Shown here: positions 9,119 through 17,941 of the stretch, one piece after another
Layout of the letters: each line of letters opens with the position of its first letter
How positions within the stretch are numbered: the first letter of the stretch is position 1
Assembly (NCBI GenBank): GCA_043721775.1
Contig: JAYSQA010000263.1
Coordinates: forward strand, 1 to 29,039
Length of the DNA stretch: 29,039 nucleotides
Source: Stagnihabitans sp043721775
GTDB taxonomy: Bacteria > Pseudomonadota > Alphaproteobacteria > Rhodobacterales > Rhodobacteraceae
Direction: 5' to 3'
Position numbers and translations under genes: made by a program
The notes under the pieces: generated by a model
Seen by the model: the letters and a program-made list of their open reading frames with translations, nothing else
Told to the model about the DNA's origin: nothing
The model's database searches: none

Positions 9119-10777
9119 ATGAAAAAGCTTCTATTGGCCACCGCCACCGCCGGTTTGATCGCCGGGGCGATGGCTCCGGCCCATGCCGAATACCAGACGG
9201 CGCACCGGGGCGGCACGATGCGGATCGTGGCGCACTCGGCTGCGGGCACCGTTGATCCGATGATCAACTATACGCTGCAATACTGGCAGATTTATCAGGG
9301 GCTTTACGACGGGCTGATGGCCTTCAAGAAGGCTCCGGGGGCCGACGGCTTCAGCAAAGTCCCTGACCTGGCCGAGGCCGCACCAGAGATCACCAATGAC
9401 GGCAAGACCTATACATTCAAGCTGCGCAAGGGAGTCAATTTCTCGACCGGGGCAGAGGTTACGGTCAAGGACGTGGTGGCCAGCTTCCAGCGCATCTTCA
9501 AGGTCTCCTCGCCGACCGCTGGCGGCTTTTATTCGGTGATCGTGGGCGCGGATAAGTGTCTGGCCGAGGCGGCCACCTGCACGCTGGACGGCGGCGTTGT
9601 GGGCGATGAGGCCTCTGGCACCGTAACCATCAACCTGACGCGACCTGATGCCGAATTCCTGGACAAGCTGGCGCTGCCCCATGCTGTGATCCTGCCTGCG
9701 GATGCGCCGACGGCAGACGTGGGCTCTGCGCCCCTTCCCGGGACGGGTGCCTACATGATCTCGGCCTATGACCCCAACAAGGGCATGACCATGGTGCGCA
9801 ACCCCAACTTCAAGGTATGGAGCGAGGAAGCCCAGCCCGATGGCTATCCCGACACTATCCAGTACGACTTCGGCCTGACCGACGAGGCGCAGGTGACAGC
9901 CGTTGAAAACGGCGAGGCCGACTGGATGTTTGACCAGCCGCCGACCGACCGCCTCGGAGAGATCGGCACGCAGTACCAGCAACAGGTTTTCCTGACCCCG
10001 CTGACCGCGTGGTGGTATGCGCCGATGAACACCAACATTGCCCCCTTCGACAACATCAAGGCACGCCAAGCAGTGAACTTCGCCCTTGACCGCAACGCCA
10101 TGGTCAACCTGTTCGGCGGCCCGGTTCTGGCCTCCCCCATCTGCCAGGTTCTGCCGCCGGGCTTCCCCGGACACGTGGACTACTGCCCCTATACCAAGGA
10201 CCCCGGTGCCAAATGGTCAGCCCCTGATCTGGAAAAGGCCAAGCAACTGGTCGAAGAATCCGGCACCAAGGGCCAGAAGGTCACCATCATCGCGGATGAT
10301 ACCGCCGTGTCGAAAGCCATCGGTACCTATATGCAATCGGTGCTGACCGACATTGGCTATGACGTTGACGTCAAGCCGATCTCGTCGAACATCCAGTTCA
10401 CCTATATCCAGAACACCAACAACAAGGTGCAGATCAGCATCAGCCAATGGTATCAGGACTATCCGGCGGCCTCGGACTTCCTGAACATCCTGTTCGGCTG
10501 CGCCAGCTTTACCCCCGGTTCGGACAGCTCGGTCAACATCGCGGGCTTTTGTGACAAGGGCATTCAGGCCAAGATGGATAAAGCGCTTGCTTTGGGCGTG
10601 ACCGATCCTGACGGGGCCAACAAGCTGTGGTCCGAGGTTGACAAGGAAGTGACAGACTCCTCTGCCGCCGCTGCCCTGTTTACCCCCAAGCACATCGACT
10701 TCGTGGCCAAGCGCGTCGGCAACTTCCAATTCAACAGCCAGTTCTACTGGATGGTGTCGCAATCATGGGTTCAGTGA
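9119..10777 (+). CDS. ABC transporter solute-binding protein, family 5 #2
   Basis: This periplasmic peptide-type binding protein has 552 residues. The signal peptide is MKKLLLATATAGLIAGAMA with cleavage after AHA. Family-5 landmarks follow: a TMRIVAHSAAGTVDPMINY beginning, the KLRKGVNFSTGAEVTVKDV block, GTGAYMISAYDP, and IKARQAVNFALDRNAMVNLF in the second lobe. Cysteine-bearing inserts (KCLAEAATC, ICQVLPPGFPGHVDYC, FGCASFTP) suggest disulfides in the exported protein. The start is set by GGGAGAG upstream of the ATG. The permease gene begins four bases after its stop, so it is the dedicated receptor of the importer that follows. Confidence 0.93.
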   Translation: MKKLLLATATAGLIAGAMAPAHAEYQTAHRGGTMRIVAHSAAGTVDPMINYTLQYWQIYQGLYDGLMAFKKAPGADGFSKVPDLAEAAPEITNDGKTYTFKLRKGVNFSTGAEVTVKDVVASFQRIFKVSSPTAGGFYSVIVGADKCLAEAATCTLDGGVVGDEASGTVTINLTRPDAEFLDKLALPHAVILPADAPTADVGSAPLPGTGAYMISAYDPNKGMTMVRNPNFKVWSEEAQPDGYPDTIQYDFGLTDEAQVTAVENGEADWMFDQPPTDRLGEIGTQYQQQVFLTPLTAWWYAPMNTNIAPFDNIKARQAVNFALDRNAMVNLFGGPVLASPICQVLPPGFPGHVDYCPYTKDPGAKWSAPDLEKAKQLVEESGTKGQKVTIIADDTAVSKAIGTYMQSVLTDIGYDVDVKPISSNIQFTYIQNTNNKVQISISQWYQDYPAASDFLNILFGCASFTPGSDSSVNIAGFCDKGIQAKMDKALALGVTDPDGANKLWSEVDKEVTDSSAAAALFTPKHIDFVAKRVGNFQFNSQFYWMVSQSWVQ

Positions 10778-10781
10778 AAGC

Positions 10782-11822
10782 TTGGGGTCCAGTGGAAGCG
10801 TGGGGTCCAGTCCCACTGTGACAAGCCCTGAAAACGTCAGCCGTGGCCCTTGGGCCACGGCGCTGAACCGCCTCAGCCACGACAGCACCGCCTTGATCGC
10901 GTTGGCGGTGTTTGTGCTGATCGTCGCGTCTTGCCTGTCGGCCCCGATCTATGCGTGGTGGGCAGGGGTGGACCCGTTCAAATCAACACTGGACGCCGTC
11001 ATCACCCTCGACGGCGTGCAAAAGCCGGTGATGGAGGTGCCGACGACCGGCCTTGCCTTGGGCTATACGCCCATCGGACCGACCTGGCGCTTGGGCAACT
11101 ACTTCCTTGGTGCTGATAATCAGGGCCGCGACGTCATGGCGCGGCTGCTGTATGGCGGGATGAATTCGATTGTCATCGCAGTGGCTGCGACCGTCTTCAC
11201 GCTGATCTTCGCCACGGTCTTCGGCCTGTTGGCGGGCTTCTTCGGCGGCATTGTGGATATGGTGATCAGCCGCATCCTTGACGTGCTTTGGGCCTTTCCG
11301 GTTTACCTTCTGGCCATTTCGCTTTCCATCGTACTGATGACCCAAGGCATCAGCATCGGGCCTTGGGTGATTGACTCAAGCAGTCTGATGCTGCCGATCT
11401 TCATCATCGGGGTTATCTATATTCCCTATGTCGCAAGGCCGGTCCGGGGTCAGGTCATGTCGCTGCGCCAAAGTGATTTCGTCATGGCGGCGATTGGGCT
11501 TGGGGCACCTTCGGGGCGCATCCTGTGGAAGGACATATTGCCCAACGTCTCTACCACGCTGATCGTGTTCATCCCGATCATGATGGCGCTGAACATGCTG
11601 ACCGAAAGCGCTTTGTCGTTCCTGAGCATCGGGGTTCAGCCGCCAGATGCAAGCTGGGGTACGATCATTCAGGATGGGCAGGGCCTTTTGTACACCCGCC
11701 CCGCCGTGGCCTTGGCACCGGGCTTCATGATCGTGATTTCAGTGCTGTCGCTGAACGTTTTTGGCGACGGCCTGCGTGATGCGCTGGACCCAAGGTCCAA
11801 GATCAAACTGGGGCGCGGCTGA
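10782..11822 (+). CDS. ABC transporter permease, DppC/OppC type
   Basis: This inner-membrane subunit has up to 346 residues. A hydrophobic segment lies near residues 37-60, followed by a long periplasmic stretch of about 60 residues, then the family motif GADNQGRDVMARLLYGG and further membrane helices. The ATPase-contact loop reads MAAIGLGAPSGRILWKDILPN, and the C-terminus ends FGDGLRDALDPR as in DppC. The start is uncertain: only TTG (10782), GTG (10800) or GTG (10818) are available, and the first two lie in an in-frame 18-base tandem repeat. None has a good ribosome site, so coupling to the upstream stop is likely. The C-type permease precedes the B-type here, the reverse of the common order. 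Confidence 0.9.
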   Translation: MGSSGSVGSSPTVTSPENVSRGPWATALNRLSHDSTALIALAVFVLIVASCLSAPIYAWWAGVDPFKSTLDAVITLDGVQKPVMEVPTTGLALGYTPIGPTWRLGNYFLGADNQGRDVMARLLYGGMNSIVIAVAATVFTLIFATVFGLLAGFFGGIVDMVISRILDVLWAFPVYLLAISLSIVLMTQGISIGPWVIDSSSLMLPIFIIGVIYIPYVARPVRGQVMSLRQSDFVMAAIGLGAPSGRILWKDILPNVSTTLIVFIPIMMALNMLTESALSFLSIGVQPPDASWGTIIQDGQGLLYTRPAVALAPGFMIVISVLSLNVFGDGLRDALDPRSKIKLGRG

Positions 11823-12793
11823 TGATTTACGCCATCCTGCAACGCTTCGCACAGATGCTGTTCGTGATGTTCGGCATCAGCCTGCTGGTCTTCCTGATCT
11901 TCTTCGGCACGCCCGGCGTTGATCCGGCGGCCCGCATCGCCGGACGCAACGCCTCACCCGAGGTGCTGGCGGCAGTCCGCAAAAGCTTCGGTTTCGACCA
12001 GCCGTTTTACGTCCAATATCTGACGATGATGAAGAAGATCTTCGTCACCGGAGACCTGACCTCTTTCGTCAACCGGGGCTGGAAAGTGGTGCCTGCGGTT
12101 CTGGACACCGTGCCCGTCACCTTGTCGCTGGTCATAGGCGCGGCGATCCTGTGGGTGGTCTTTTCCCTGATCATCGGCGTCACCGCCGCCGCCTACCGCG
12201 ACCGCTGGCCCGACAAGCTGTTGATGATCATCGGACTGATTGGCGTGTCGATGCCAGTTTACTGGCTGGGTGAGGTGATGAACCTGATCACGCAAAGCCG
12301 CTTCCATGACTCGTGGCTGTTCTCATGGGTGCCACCCTTGGGCTACAAGAACTTCAGCGATGATCCGAAGGGTTGGTTCCTGACCCTCGTGATCCCGTGG
12401 ATCACTCTGTCGATCCTGTACATCGGCCTTTATGGTCGCGTCCTGCGCGCTTCAATCACCGAGGCTTTGCAGGAAGACTACATCCGCACCGCCCGCGCCA
12501 AGGGCCTGTCCGAGACGCGTATCCTGCTGCGCCACGCCCTGCGCACCTCGTTGATTGCCTTTGTGACGCTGTTTGGCCTGGATTTCGGCGCTTTGGTTGG
12601 GGGTTCGGCCCTGCTGACCGAGGTGGTCTTTGGCCTGCAAGGGGTGGGGAAGCTTACCTTCGACGCCCTGCAAAACCTTGACCTGCCGGTCATCATGACA
12701 ACCGTGCTTTACGCCAGCTTCTTCGTCGTTCTGGCCAATGCCGTGGTCGATGTCATCTACATCCTGCTGGACCCGCGAGTGCGCACGTCATGA
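11822..12793 (+). CDS. ABC transporter permease, DppB/OppB type
   Basis: This inner-membrane permease of 323 residues partners the preceding DppC-type subunit. It begins with a membrane helix (ILQRFAQMLFVMFGISLLVFLIFF cut short here) and the PGVDPAARIAG region, with LRKSFGF-like and FDQPFYVQYL segments typical of DppB N-termini. The cytoplasmic coupling loop reads IRTARAKGLSETRILLRHAL, and the end DVIYILLDPRVRTS is the usual DppB terminus. ATG at 11822 overlaps the upstream TGA by one base, and the gene overlaps the next by four. It forms the translocation pore for the peptide-like ligand. Confidence 0.93.
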   Translation: MIYAILQRFAQMLFVMFGISLLVFLIFFGTPGVDPAARIAGRNASPEVLAAVRKSFGFDQPFYVQYLTMMKKIFVTGDLTSFVNRGWKVVPAVLDTVPVTLSLVIGAAILWVVFSLIIGVTAAAYRDRWPDKLLMIIGLIGVSMPVYWLGEVMNLITQSRFHDSWLFSWVPPLGYKNFSDDPKGWFLTLVIPWITLSILYIGLYGRVLRASITEALQEDYIRTARAKGLSETRILLRHALRTSLIAFVTLFGLDFGALVGGSALLTEVVFGLQGVGKLTFDALQNLDLPVIMTTVLYASFFVVLANAVVDVIYILLDPRVRTS

Positions 12794-13746
12794 TCCTGGA
12801 AGTCACCAATCTGCGCGTATCCTTCCGCAGCGAAAGGGGTTTGGTCCGGGTGCTGGACGGGGTTTCTTTCACGGTGGAGGAGGGCGAGGTTCTGGGCATT
12901 GTGGGTGAGTCAGGGTCAGGCAAGACCATGACCGTGCTGGCGGTCATGGGGCTGATCACCGACCCGAATGCCTTGATCGAGGGCTCTATCAAGTTCCGTG
13001 GCCGCGAACTTGTCGGCATGAAGCCGCGCGACATGCGCCAGCTGCGCGGCAAGGACATCGCGATGATCTTTCAGGACCCGATGACGGCCCTGACCCCGGT
13101 TTATACCATCGGCTGGCAGATCGCGGAACAGATACTGACGCACCAGAAGGTGTCCAAGAAACAAGCGTGGGCGCGGGCCATAAACCTGCTGGCCGAGGTG
13201 GGCATTCCCAAGCCCGAGGAGGCCGTTCACCGCTATCCGCACCAACTGTCCGGCGGGATGCGGCAACGCGCCGTGATCGCCATGGCCCTGACCTGCAACC
13301 CCGCCCTTCTGGTGGCGGATGAACCGACGACGGCCCTCGATGTCACCGTACAGGCGCAAATCCTTGATCTGCTGCGCAAGTTGCAAAAAACCCATGGTTC
13401 CGCGATCATCTTCATCACGCATGACCTTGGCGTCATGGCGGAATTGGCCGACCGCATCATGGTGATGTACGCGGGCCGCATCGTCGAACGCGCTACCCGC
13501 GACGCCCTGTTTGCCGATCCGCAGCATCCTTACACGCTGGCGCTGCTGAACTCGATCCCGCCGCTGGAGGGCGAACGTCCACACCGCTTGCAAACCATCG
13601 CCGGCGCGCCGCCTTCGCTGACGAACCTGCCGCAGGGCTGCGCCTTTGGCCCGCGCTGTGTCCGCAGATTCGCCGCATGTGAGGAGCGGCCAGCCCTGAC
13701 CCAACTGCCCCATGAAACCGCCTGCTTCCTGATCGGTGCCAAATGA
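12790..13746 (+). CDS. ABC transporter ATPase, DppD/OppD type
   Basis: This ATP-hydrolysing subunit has 318 residues. Walker A is GESGSGKT at 39-46, the signature is LSGGMRQR, and Walker B is LLVADEPTTALD, followed by the His-switch FITHDLGV. The C-terminal extension keeps the cysteine cluster characteristic of oligopeptide ATPases (GCAFGPRCVRRFAACEERP and a final Cys). It overlaps the permease upstream and the second ATPase downstream by four bases each, and should form the heterodimeric motor with it. Confidence 0.95.
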   Translation: MILEVTNLRVSFRSERGLVRVLDGVSFTVEEGEVLGIVGESGSGKTMTVLAVMGLITDPNALIEGSIKFRGRELVGMKPRDMRQLRGKDIAMIFQDPMTALTPVYTIGWQIAEQILTHQKVSKKQAWARAINLLAEVGIPKPEEAVHRYPHQLSGGMRQRAVIAMALTCNPALLVADEPTTALDVTVQAQILDLLRKLQKTHGSAIIFITHDLGVMAELADRIMVMYAGRIVERATRDALFADPQHPYTLALLNSIPPLEGERPHRLQTIAGAPPSLTNLPQGCAFGPRCVRRFAACEERPALTQLPHETACFLIGAK

Positions 13747-14708
13747 CCGCGCTGTATGAGATTACCAACCTGTCCAAGCGCTTTACCATTGGCAGCCGCT
13801 TCTCCCGGCAGGGCAAACGGGTGGTGCAGGCAGTAGATGGCGTGTCGCTGTCCATTCAGCCGGGTGAAACCCTGGGGCTGGTGGGGGAATCGGGCTGCGG
13901 CAAGTCTACGCTCGGCCGATGCCTGTCACGGCTGTACGAGATTTCGGATGGTAAGCTGGTGTTTGACGGCACCGATATCTCTACCCTTTCCACCGCGCAG
14001 ATGCGCCCGTTGCGCCGCAAGATGCAGATGGTGTTCCAAGACCCCTATGCCTCGCTTAACCCGCGCCGCCGGGTGTTTGACCTGATCGCCGAACCCCTGC
14101 GCATTCACCTTGCTTTGCCAGAGGCCGAGGTCAAAGCCCGTGTCGCCGGTCTGCTGGAACAGGTTGGCCTGTTGCCCGACCACGCGCAACGCTATCCGCA
14201 CGAATTTTCAGGCGGGCAACGCCAGCGCATCGGCATCGCCCGGGCGATTGCACTGGAACCCAAGCTGGTCATTCTGGATGAGCCTGTGTCAGCGCTGGAT
14301 GTCTCGGTTCAGGCGCAGATCGTCAACCTGCTGGCCGACCTGCAAGAGCGGTTGAAGCTGACGTACGTGTTCGTCGCCCATGATTTAAGCGTGGTGCGGC
14401 AGGTGTCGACCCGTATTGCGGTGATGTATCTTGGCTCCATCGTCGAGATCGGCAATGCCGACAGCATCTTCGGCCACCCCGCCCATCCCTACACCCAAGC
14501 GTTGATTTCCGCCGTGCCGAAGCCGGTGAATTCGGCAGGTCGACAGCGTATCATCCTGACCGGTGATGTTCCCAGCCCGATCAACCCGCCAAACGGCTGC
14601 CGCTTCCATCCGCGCTGCCCGGTGGTGCAAGACAAATGCCGCGTCGAACGCCCAGCGCTGACCGTCGCCAATGGCCGCACGGTGGCCTGCCATTTCCCAA
14701 TTGGCTGA
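13743..14708 (+). CDS. ABC transporter ATPase, DppF/OppF type
   Basis: This second ATPase of the importer has 321 residues. Walker A is GESGCGKST at 49-57, the signature is FSGGQRQR, Walker B is LVILDEPVSALD, and the switch is VAHDLSV. The C-terminal oligopeptide-type cysteine cluster is present (GCRFHPRCPVVQDKC and a final Cys). It starts within the stop of the DppD-type gene and is the last gene of this run, 20 bases before a strong hairpin. Confidence 0.95.
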   Translation: MTALYEITNLSKRFTIGSRFSRQGKRVVQAVDGVSLSIQPGETLGLVGESGCGKSTLGRCLSRLYEISDGKLVFDGTDISTLSTAQMRPLRRKMQMVFQDPYASLNPRRRVFDLIAEPLRIHLALPEAEVKARVAGLLEQVGLLPDHAQRYPHEFSGGQRQRIGIARAIALEPKLVILDEPVSALDVSVQAQIVNLLADLQERLKLTYVFVAHDLSVVRQVSTRIAVMYLGSIVEIGNADSIFGHPAHPYTQALISAVPKPVNSAGRQRIILTGDVPSPINPPNGCRFHPRCPVVQDKCRVERPALTVANGRTVACHFPIG

Positions 14709-14728
14709 ACCGCAGCCAGCTGATGAAA

Positions 14729-14758
14729 ATGGCCAGCCCGTGTCATCGGGCTGGCCAT
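14729..14758. terminator. Bidirectional hairpin terminator between convergent operons
   Basis: Bases 14729-14740 and 14747-14758 form a perfect 12-bp stem (ATGGCCAGCCCG with its complement) around a 6-base loop. It sits in the 68-base gap between the ends of two convergent genes (14708 and 14777), so it can serve both operons. T-tracts on either side are weak. Confidence 0.75.
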
Positions 14759-14776
14759 ATTCATCTGTCGATTTGA

Positions 14777-16324
14777 CTATTCGGTGAAGCCGATATTCTC
14801 CATATGCAGGCTCAGGGTCGGGGTGATGGCAGACCCTGTGACATTCTTGTTCATCAGATAGTTCAGCGTCTCATAATGCGTAAACACCAAAGGCGCGTCG
14901 GTGCTGAACAGGGTACGGACTTGGGCGTAAAGCCCCTTGCGCGCCGCATCGTCGGCACTGGCCGCTGCCTGATCAATCAGCGCATCCACCGCCGGGTTGG
15001 TATATCCAGAAGTGTTGATCGGCCCGCCTGAACGGATCACCAGAGAATAGAAGTTGTCCGGGTCAATCGTCCGTTCCTGATAGGCGCTGGTGATCTGAAA
15101 GTTGCCCGACACGAAAGCGTCATACCAGACAGACACGTCCACCGCCTTGATCGTCATGTCGATGCCGACGGCCTTCAGTTGCTCGCGCACCACCTGACCG
15201 GTCTTCAACAGTTCGGGGTATTGCGACAGGCCAAGATATTCGACCGTCAGGCCGTTCGGATAACCCGCCTCTGCCAGCAGCTTTTTGGCCGCCGCGATAT
15301 CCTGCGTAGCACCAAACACGCCGGTCGCGTCGTACCAGACAGACCCCGTCGGCATTTCGGTCAGGCCCGGTTCGCCAGTGCCCATATATGCCACCTTCTT
15401 GATATCATCCCGGTTGATCGCCAGCGCGATGGCTTGGCGCACCTTGACGTTGTCAAAGGGGGCGACCTTGGTGTTCAACGTCAGGAAATCAGGGATGCCT
15501 GCGACCGGGCTGGTGACATAGGTGAAGCGGTCATCAGTCGCCAGCGCGGTCACCTGTTGCAGCGGGATGGCATCCGCCCAATCAAGTTCACCCGCCGAAA
15601 GCGAGTCAATCCGGCTTTGATCGACCGACAGGAATTTGAAGGTGACCGAGTCCAAGTGCGGCAGGCCCGCCTTGAAATAGGTCGGGTTTTTCTTGATGGT
15701 GATATGGTCACCCTGCACCCATTCGACGAACTGGAACGGCCCGGTGCCAACCGGGTTGCGGGCCGGGTCGCCGCTTTCGATGGCCTTTTGGTTCACGATC
15801 TCGCCATTGGTGGCAAGATTGGTCAGGAACGGCCCGAAGGCGGATTTCAGGTGGAACACGGCCACGGTCGGATCAGTGGCATCAATCGAGTCAATCTGGC
15901 TGTACAGGCCCGCGTAGGCGCTGGCGGTCTTGGGGTCCAGGATGCGCGCGAAGGTGTATTTCACATCCGCCGAGGTGAACTTCTCGCCGTTGTGGAAGGT
16001 GGCATTGGTAACCAGCTTGAAGGTCCAGGTTTTGGGATCGGTCTGGGTCCATTCCGTCGCCAGATCGGGCACGAATTTGCCTTTGGCGTCGATGTCGACC
16101 AACTTGCTGAAGATACCCTCGTAAACCTGCGCGCCAGTATAAATCGACGAGGTCGCGGGGTCCAGGACATCCGGCTCGCCGGTCAAAGCTGCGCGCAGGT
16201 CGCCGCCGTCCTTGATGGTTTGCGTAAAGGCCGCGCTGCTGAATGCGAGGGTCGCTGACAGCAGCGTTGCGGCTAGCAATCGCAGGGCACCCGTCGGGCG
16301 CTGGCGGGACTGTGGGGTCTGCAT
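14777..16324 (-). CDS. ABC transporter solute-binding protein, family 5 #3
   Basis: This periplasmic binding protein of 515 residues belongs to the minus-strand importer. ATG at 16324 has AGGAG nine bases upstream. The open frame runs 27 codons higher, but the new start gives a proper twin-part signal: a basic n-region (MQTPQSRQRPTGALR) and a hydrophobic LLAATLLSATLAF core. Family landmarks are LTGEPDVLDPATSS, FKLVTNATFHNGEKFTSADV, NPVGTGPFQFVEW and VKVRQAIALAINRDDI. It is unlike the other two binding proteins in detail (no cysteine-bearing inserts), so it is not a recent duplicate. It is the last gene of its operon, 17 bases after the hydrolase gene. Confidence 0.92.
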   Translation of the reverse strand: MQTPQSRQRPTGALRLLAATLLSATLAFSSAAFTQTIKDGGDLRAALTGEPDVLDPATSSIYTGAQVYEGIFSKLVDIDAKGKFVPDLATEWTQTDPKTWTFKLVTNATFHNGEKFTSADVKYTFARILDPKTASAYAGLYSQIDSIDATDPTVAVFHLKSAFGPFLTNLATNGEIVNQKAIESGDPARNPVGTGPFQFVEWVQGDHITIKKNPTYFKAGLPHLDSVTFKFLSVDQSRIDSLSAGELDWADAIPLQQVTALATDDRFTYVTSPVAGIPDFLTLNTKVAPFDNVKVRQAIALAINRDDIKKVAYMGTGEPGLTEMPTGSVWYDATGVFGATQDIAAAKKLLAEAGYPNGLTVEYLGLSQYPELLKTGQVVREQLKAVGIDMTIKAVDVSVWYDAFVSGNFQITSAYQERTIDPDNFYSLVIRSGGPINTSGYTNPAVDALIDQAAASADDAARKGLYAQVRTLFSTDAPLVFTHYETLNYLMNKNVTGSAITPTLSLHMENIGFTE

Positions 16325-16341
16325 TTTGCGTGGCTCCTGGG

Positions 16342-17148
16342 TTAACGGGATTGGCTGCGGACGTAGTTGATGAAGGTGGTGTTGAACGGCTCGGGGCTTT
16401 CCCACAGGCAGGCGTGGCCGCCGGGAACCGTGGCCCAGGCGGCACCGGGGATCGCCTGTTGCAGTTTCTTTGACAGGCGGACCGGGATCAGGATGTCTTC
16501 TTCACCAACCAGAACCAGCGTTGGCACTTTGATCTGGGCCAGCCGGTCGGTCGCGTCATGCGCCTGAATGACCGCCAGTTGTGACAGATACGCTTCAAGT
16601 GACATCGGCAAGGCGGCCATGGCGGCGGCGAATTCGGCGGCATCTTCGGGGCGCTCTTCGAAGAACGGGCCGGTGAAGGCCCACAGCGCCACATCGCGCA
16701 TGACGAAGGGCACGCTGGTCAGCTTGGCCAGATCGGCCCACATGGCGAACATGGTCTGGCAGAAGGCATCTGCCTTGCCATAAGTGCAGGCGAGGGTCAG
16801 CGACTTCAGATCGCCCGGATAGGCTGCGGCATATTCCTGGCTGATCATGCCCCCCATCGAAACGCCCATCAGGTGGAAATCCTTTATCCCCAAAAGGTCC
16901 ACCAGCGCCTTGGCATCATCCGCCATCTGACGCGAGGAATAAGCCCCCACAGGCGCATCGCTTTTGCCGATGCCCCGGTTGTCAAAGCGCAGCACGCGCA
17001 AGCCCGCCTCGACCAGCGCGGGGATCTGGAAACCCCAGCTTTCAAGGTCATCGGCAAGGCCGTTGATCAGGACGATGGTTTCGGCGGCGGTGTCTGGCCC
17101 GTCGATCTGGTAGTTCAGGGTGATGCCGTTAAGCTGTGCGGTGGGCAT
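16342..17148 (-). CDS. Alpha/beta hydrolase (enol-lactonase/esterase-like)
   Basis: This cytoplasmic alpha/beta-fold hydrolase has 268 residues. The nucleophile elbow GVSMGG gives Ser97, VGEEDILIP gives Asp218 and PGGHACLWE gives His245; RFDNRGIGKSD at about 54-64 is the conserved strand-4 turn. The overall pattern matches 3-oxoadipate enol-lactonase-like and carboxylesterase-like enzymes. ATG at 17148 follows GGAGAG by five bases and lies 20 bases inside the preceding ATPase gene, so translation is coupled. A hydrolase embedded between transporter subunits suggests it processes the transported ligand right after uptake. Confidence 0.88.
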   Translation of the reverse strand: MPTAQLNGITLNYQIDGPDTAAETIVLINGLADDLESWGFQIPALVEAGLRVLRFDNRGIGKSDAPVGAYSSRQMADDAKALVDLLGIKDFHLMGVSMGGMISQEYAAAYPGDLKSLTLACTYGKADAFCQTMFAMWADLAKLTSVPFVMRDVALWAFTGPFFEERPEDAAEFAAAMAALPMSLEAYLSQLAVIQAHDATDRLAQIKVPTLVLVGEEDILIPVRLSKKLQQAIPGAAWATVPGGHACLWESPEPFNTTFINYVRSQSR

Positions 17149-17941
17149 GGGGCTCTCCAGTGGCGAGGGTGGGATTGGCGGCAAGCAGGGTGCGGGTATA
17201 GGCGTGGCTTGGGTGGAGCATGACCTGTTCTGTCGGGCCAAGTTCGACCAGCGCGCCACAGCTTAGAACGGCGATGTCGTCGCTGACGTGGTTCACCACG
17301 CCAAGATCATGGGTGATGAAGAGGCAGGCCACGCCAAGGTCGGCCTGCAAGCTCATGAACAGGTTAAGGATTTGTGCCTGAACGCTCATGTCCAGGGCGC
17401 TGACCGGTTCGTCGGCGATGATCAGATCAGGCTCACTCGCCAGCGCCGCTGCAATCGCCACCCGTTGGCGTTGCCCACCTGACAGGGCAGAGGGCAGGCG
17501 ATCTGCCAACGCAGGGTTCAGCCCGACGCGGTGGAACAGGTCCAGCACGCGGGCCTGCCGGTCCGTGGGGGTGCCGATGCGGTAACAATCCAAAGCCTCG
17601 CGCACCGAGCGGCCCACCGGCCAGCGCGGGTCAAGACTGCCGAAGGGATCCTGAAACACCGGCTGCACCCTTCGGCGGAAGTCTGACAGGGCGCGGCCTG
17701 ACAGGCCGGTAACCGGCGTTCCGTCAAAGATCACCTGCCCACTGGAGGGCGTGGTCAAGCCCAGAATGCACCGTCCAAGCGTGCTTTTTCCGCTGCCGGA
17801 TTCGCCCACCAGCCCCAGCGTCTTGCCTCGCTGCACCGACAGGCTGATCCCATCCAGCGCTGTCAGATGGCGGCGGTTCCACGGCGGGCCGCCAGTAGCA
17901 TAGGTCTTGCAAAGGTTCTCTACCCGCAGAAGGTCAGCCAT
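17129..17941 (-). CDS. ABC transporter ATPase, DppF/OppF type (short form)
   Basis: This ATPase of the minus-strand importer has 270 residues. Walker A is GESGSGKST at 47-55, the signature is LSGGQRQR, Walker B is LIIADEPVSALD, and the switch is FITHDLGV. ATG at 17941 has GGAGG six bases upstream and overlaps the previous gene by eight bases; the frame runs 11 codons further but without a better start. It stops soon after the HPSHAYTRTLLAANP motif, so it lacks the C-terminal cysteine cluster present in the first importer's ATPases. Confidence 0.93.
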   Translation of the reverse strand: MADLLRVENLCKTYATGGPPWNRRHLTALDGISLSVQRGKTLGLVGESGSGKSTLGRCILGLTTPSSGQVIFDGTPVTGLSGRALSDFRRRVQPVFQDPFGSLDPRWPVGRSVREALDCYRIGTPTDRQARVLDLFHRVGLNPALADRLPSALSGGQRQRVAIAAALASEPDLIIADEPVSALDMSVQAQILNLFMSLQADLGVACLFITHDLGVVNHVSDDIAVLSCGALVELGPTEQVMLHPSHAYTRTLLAANPTLATGEPHAHRTA

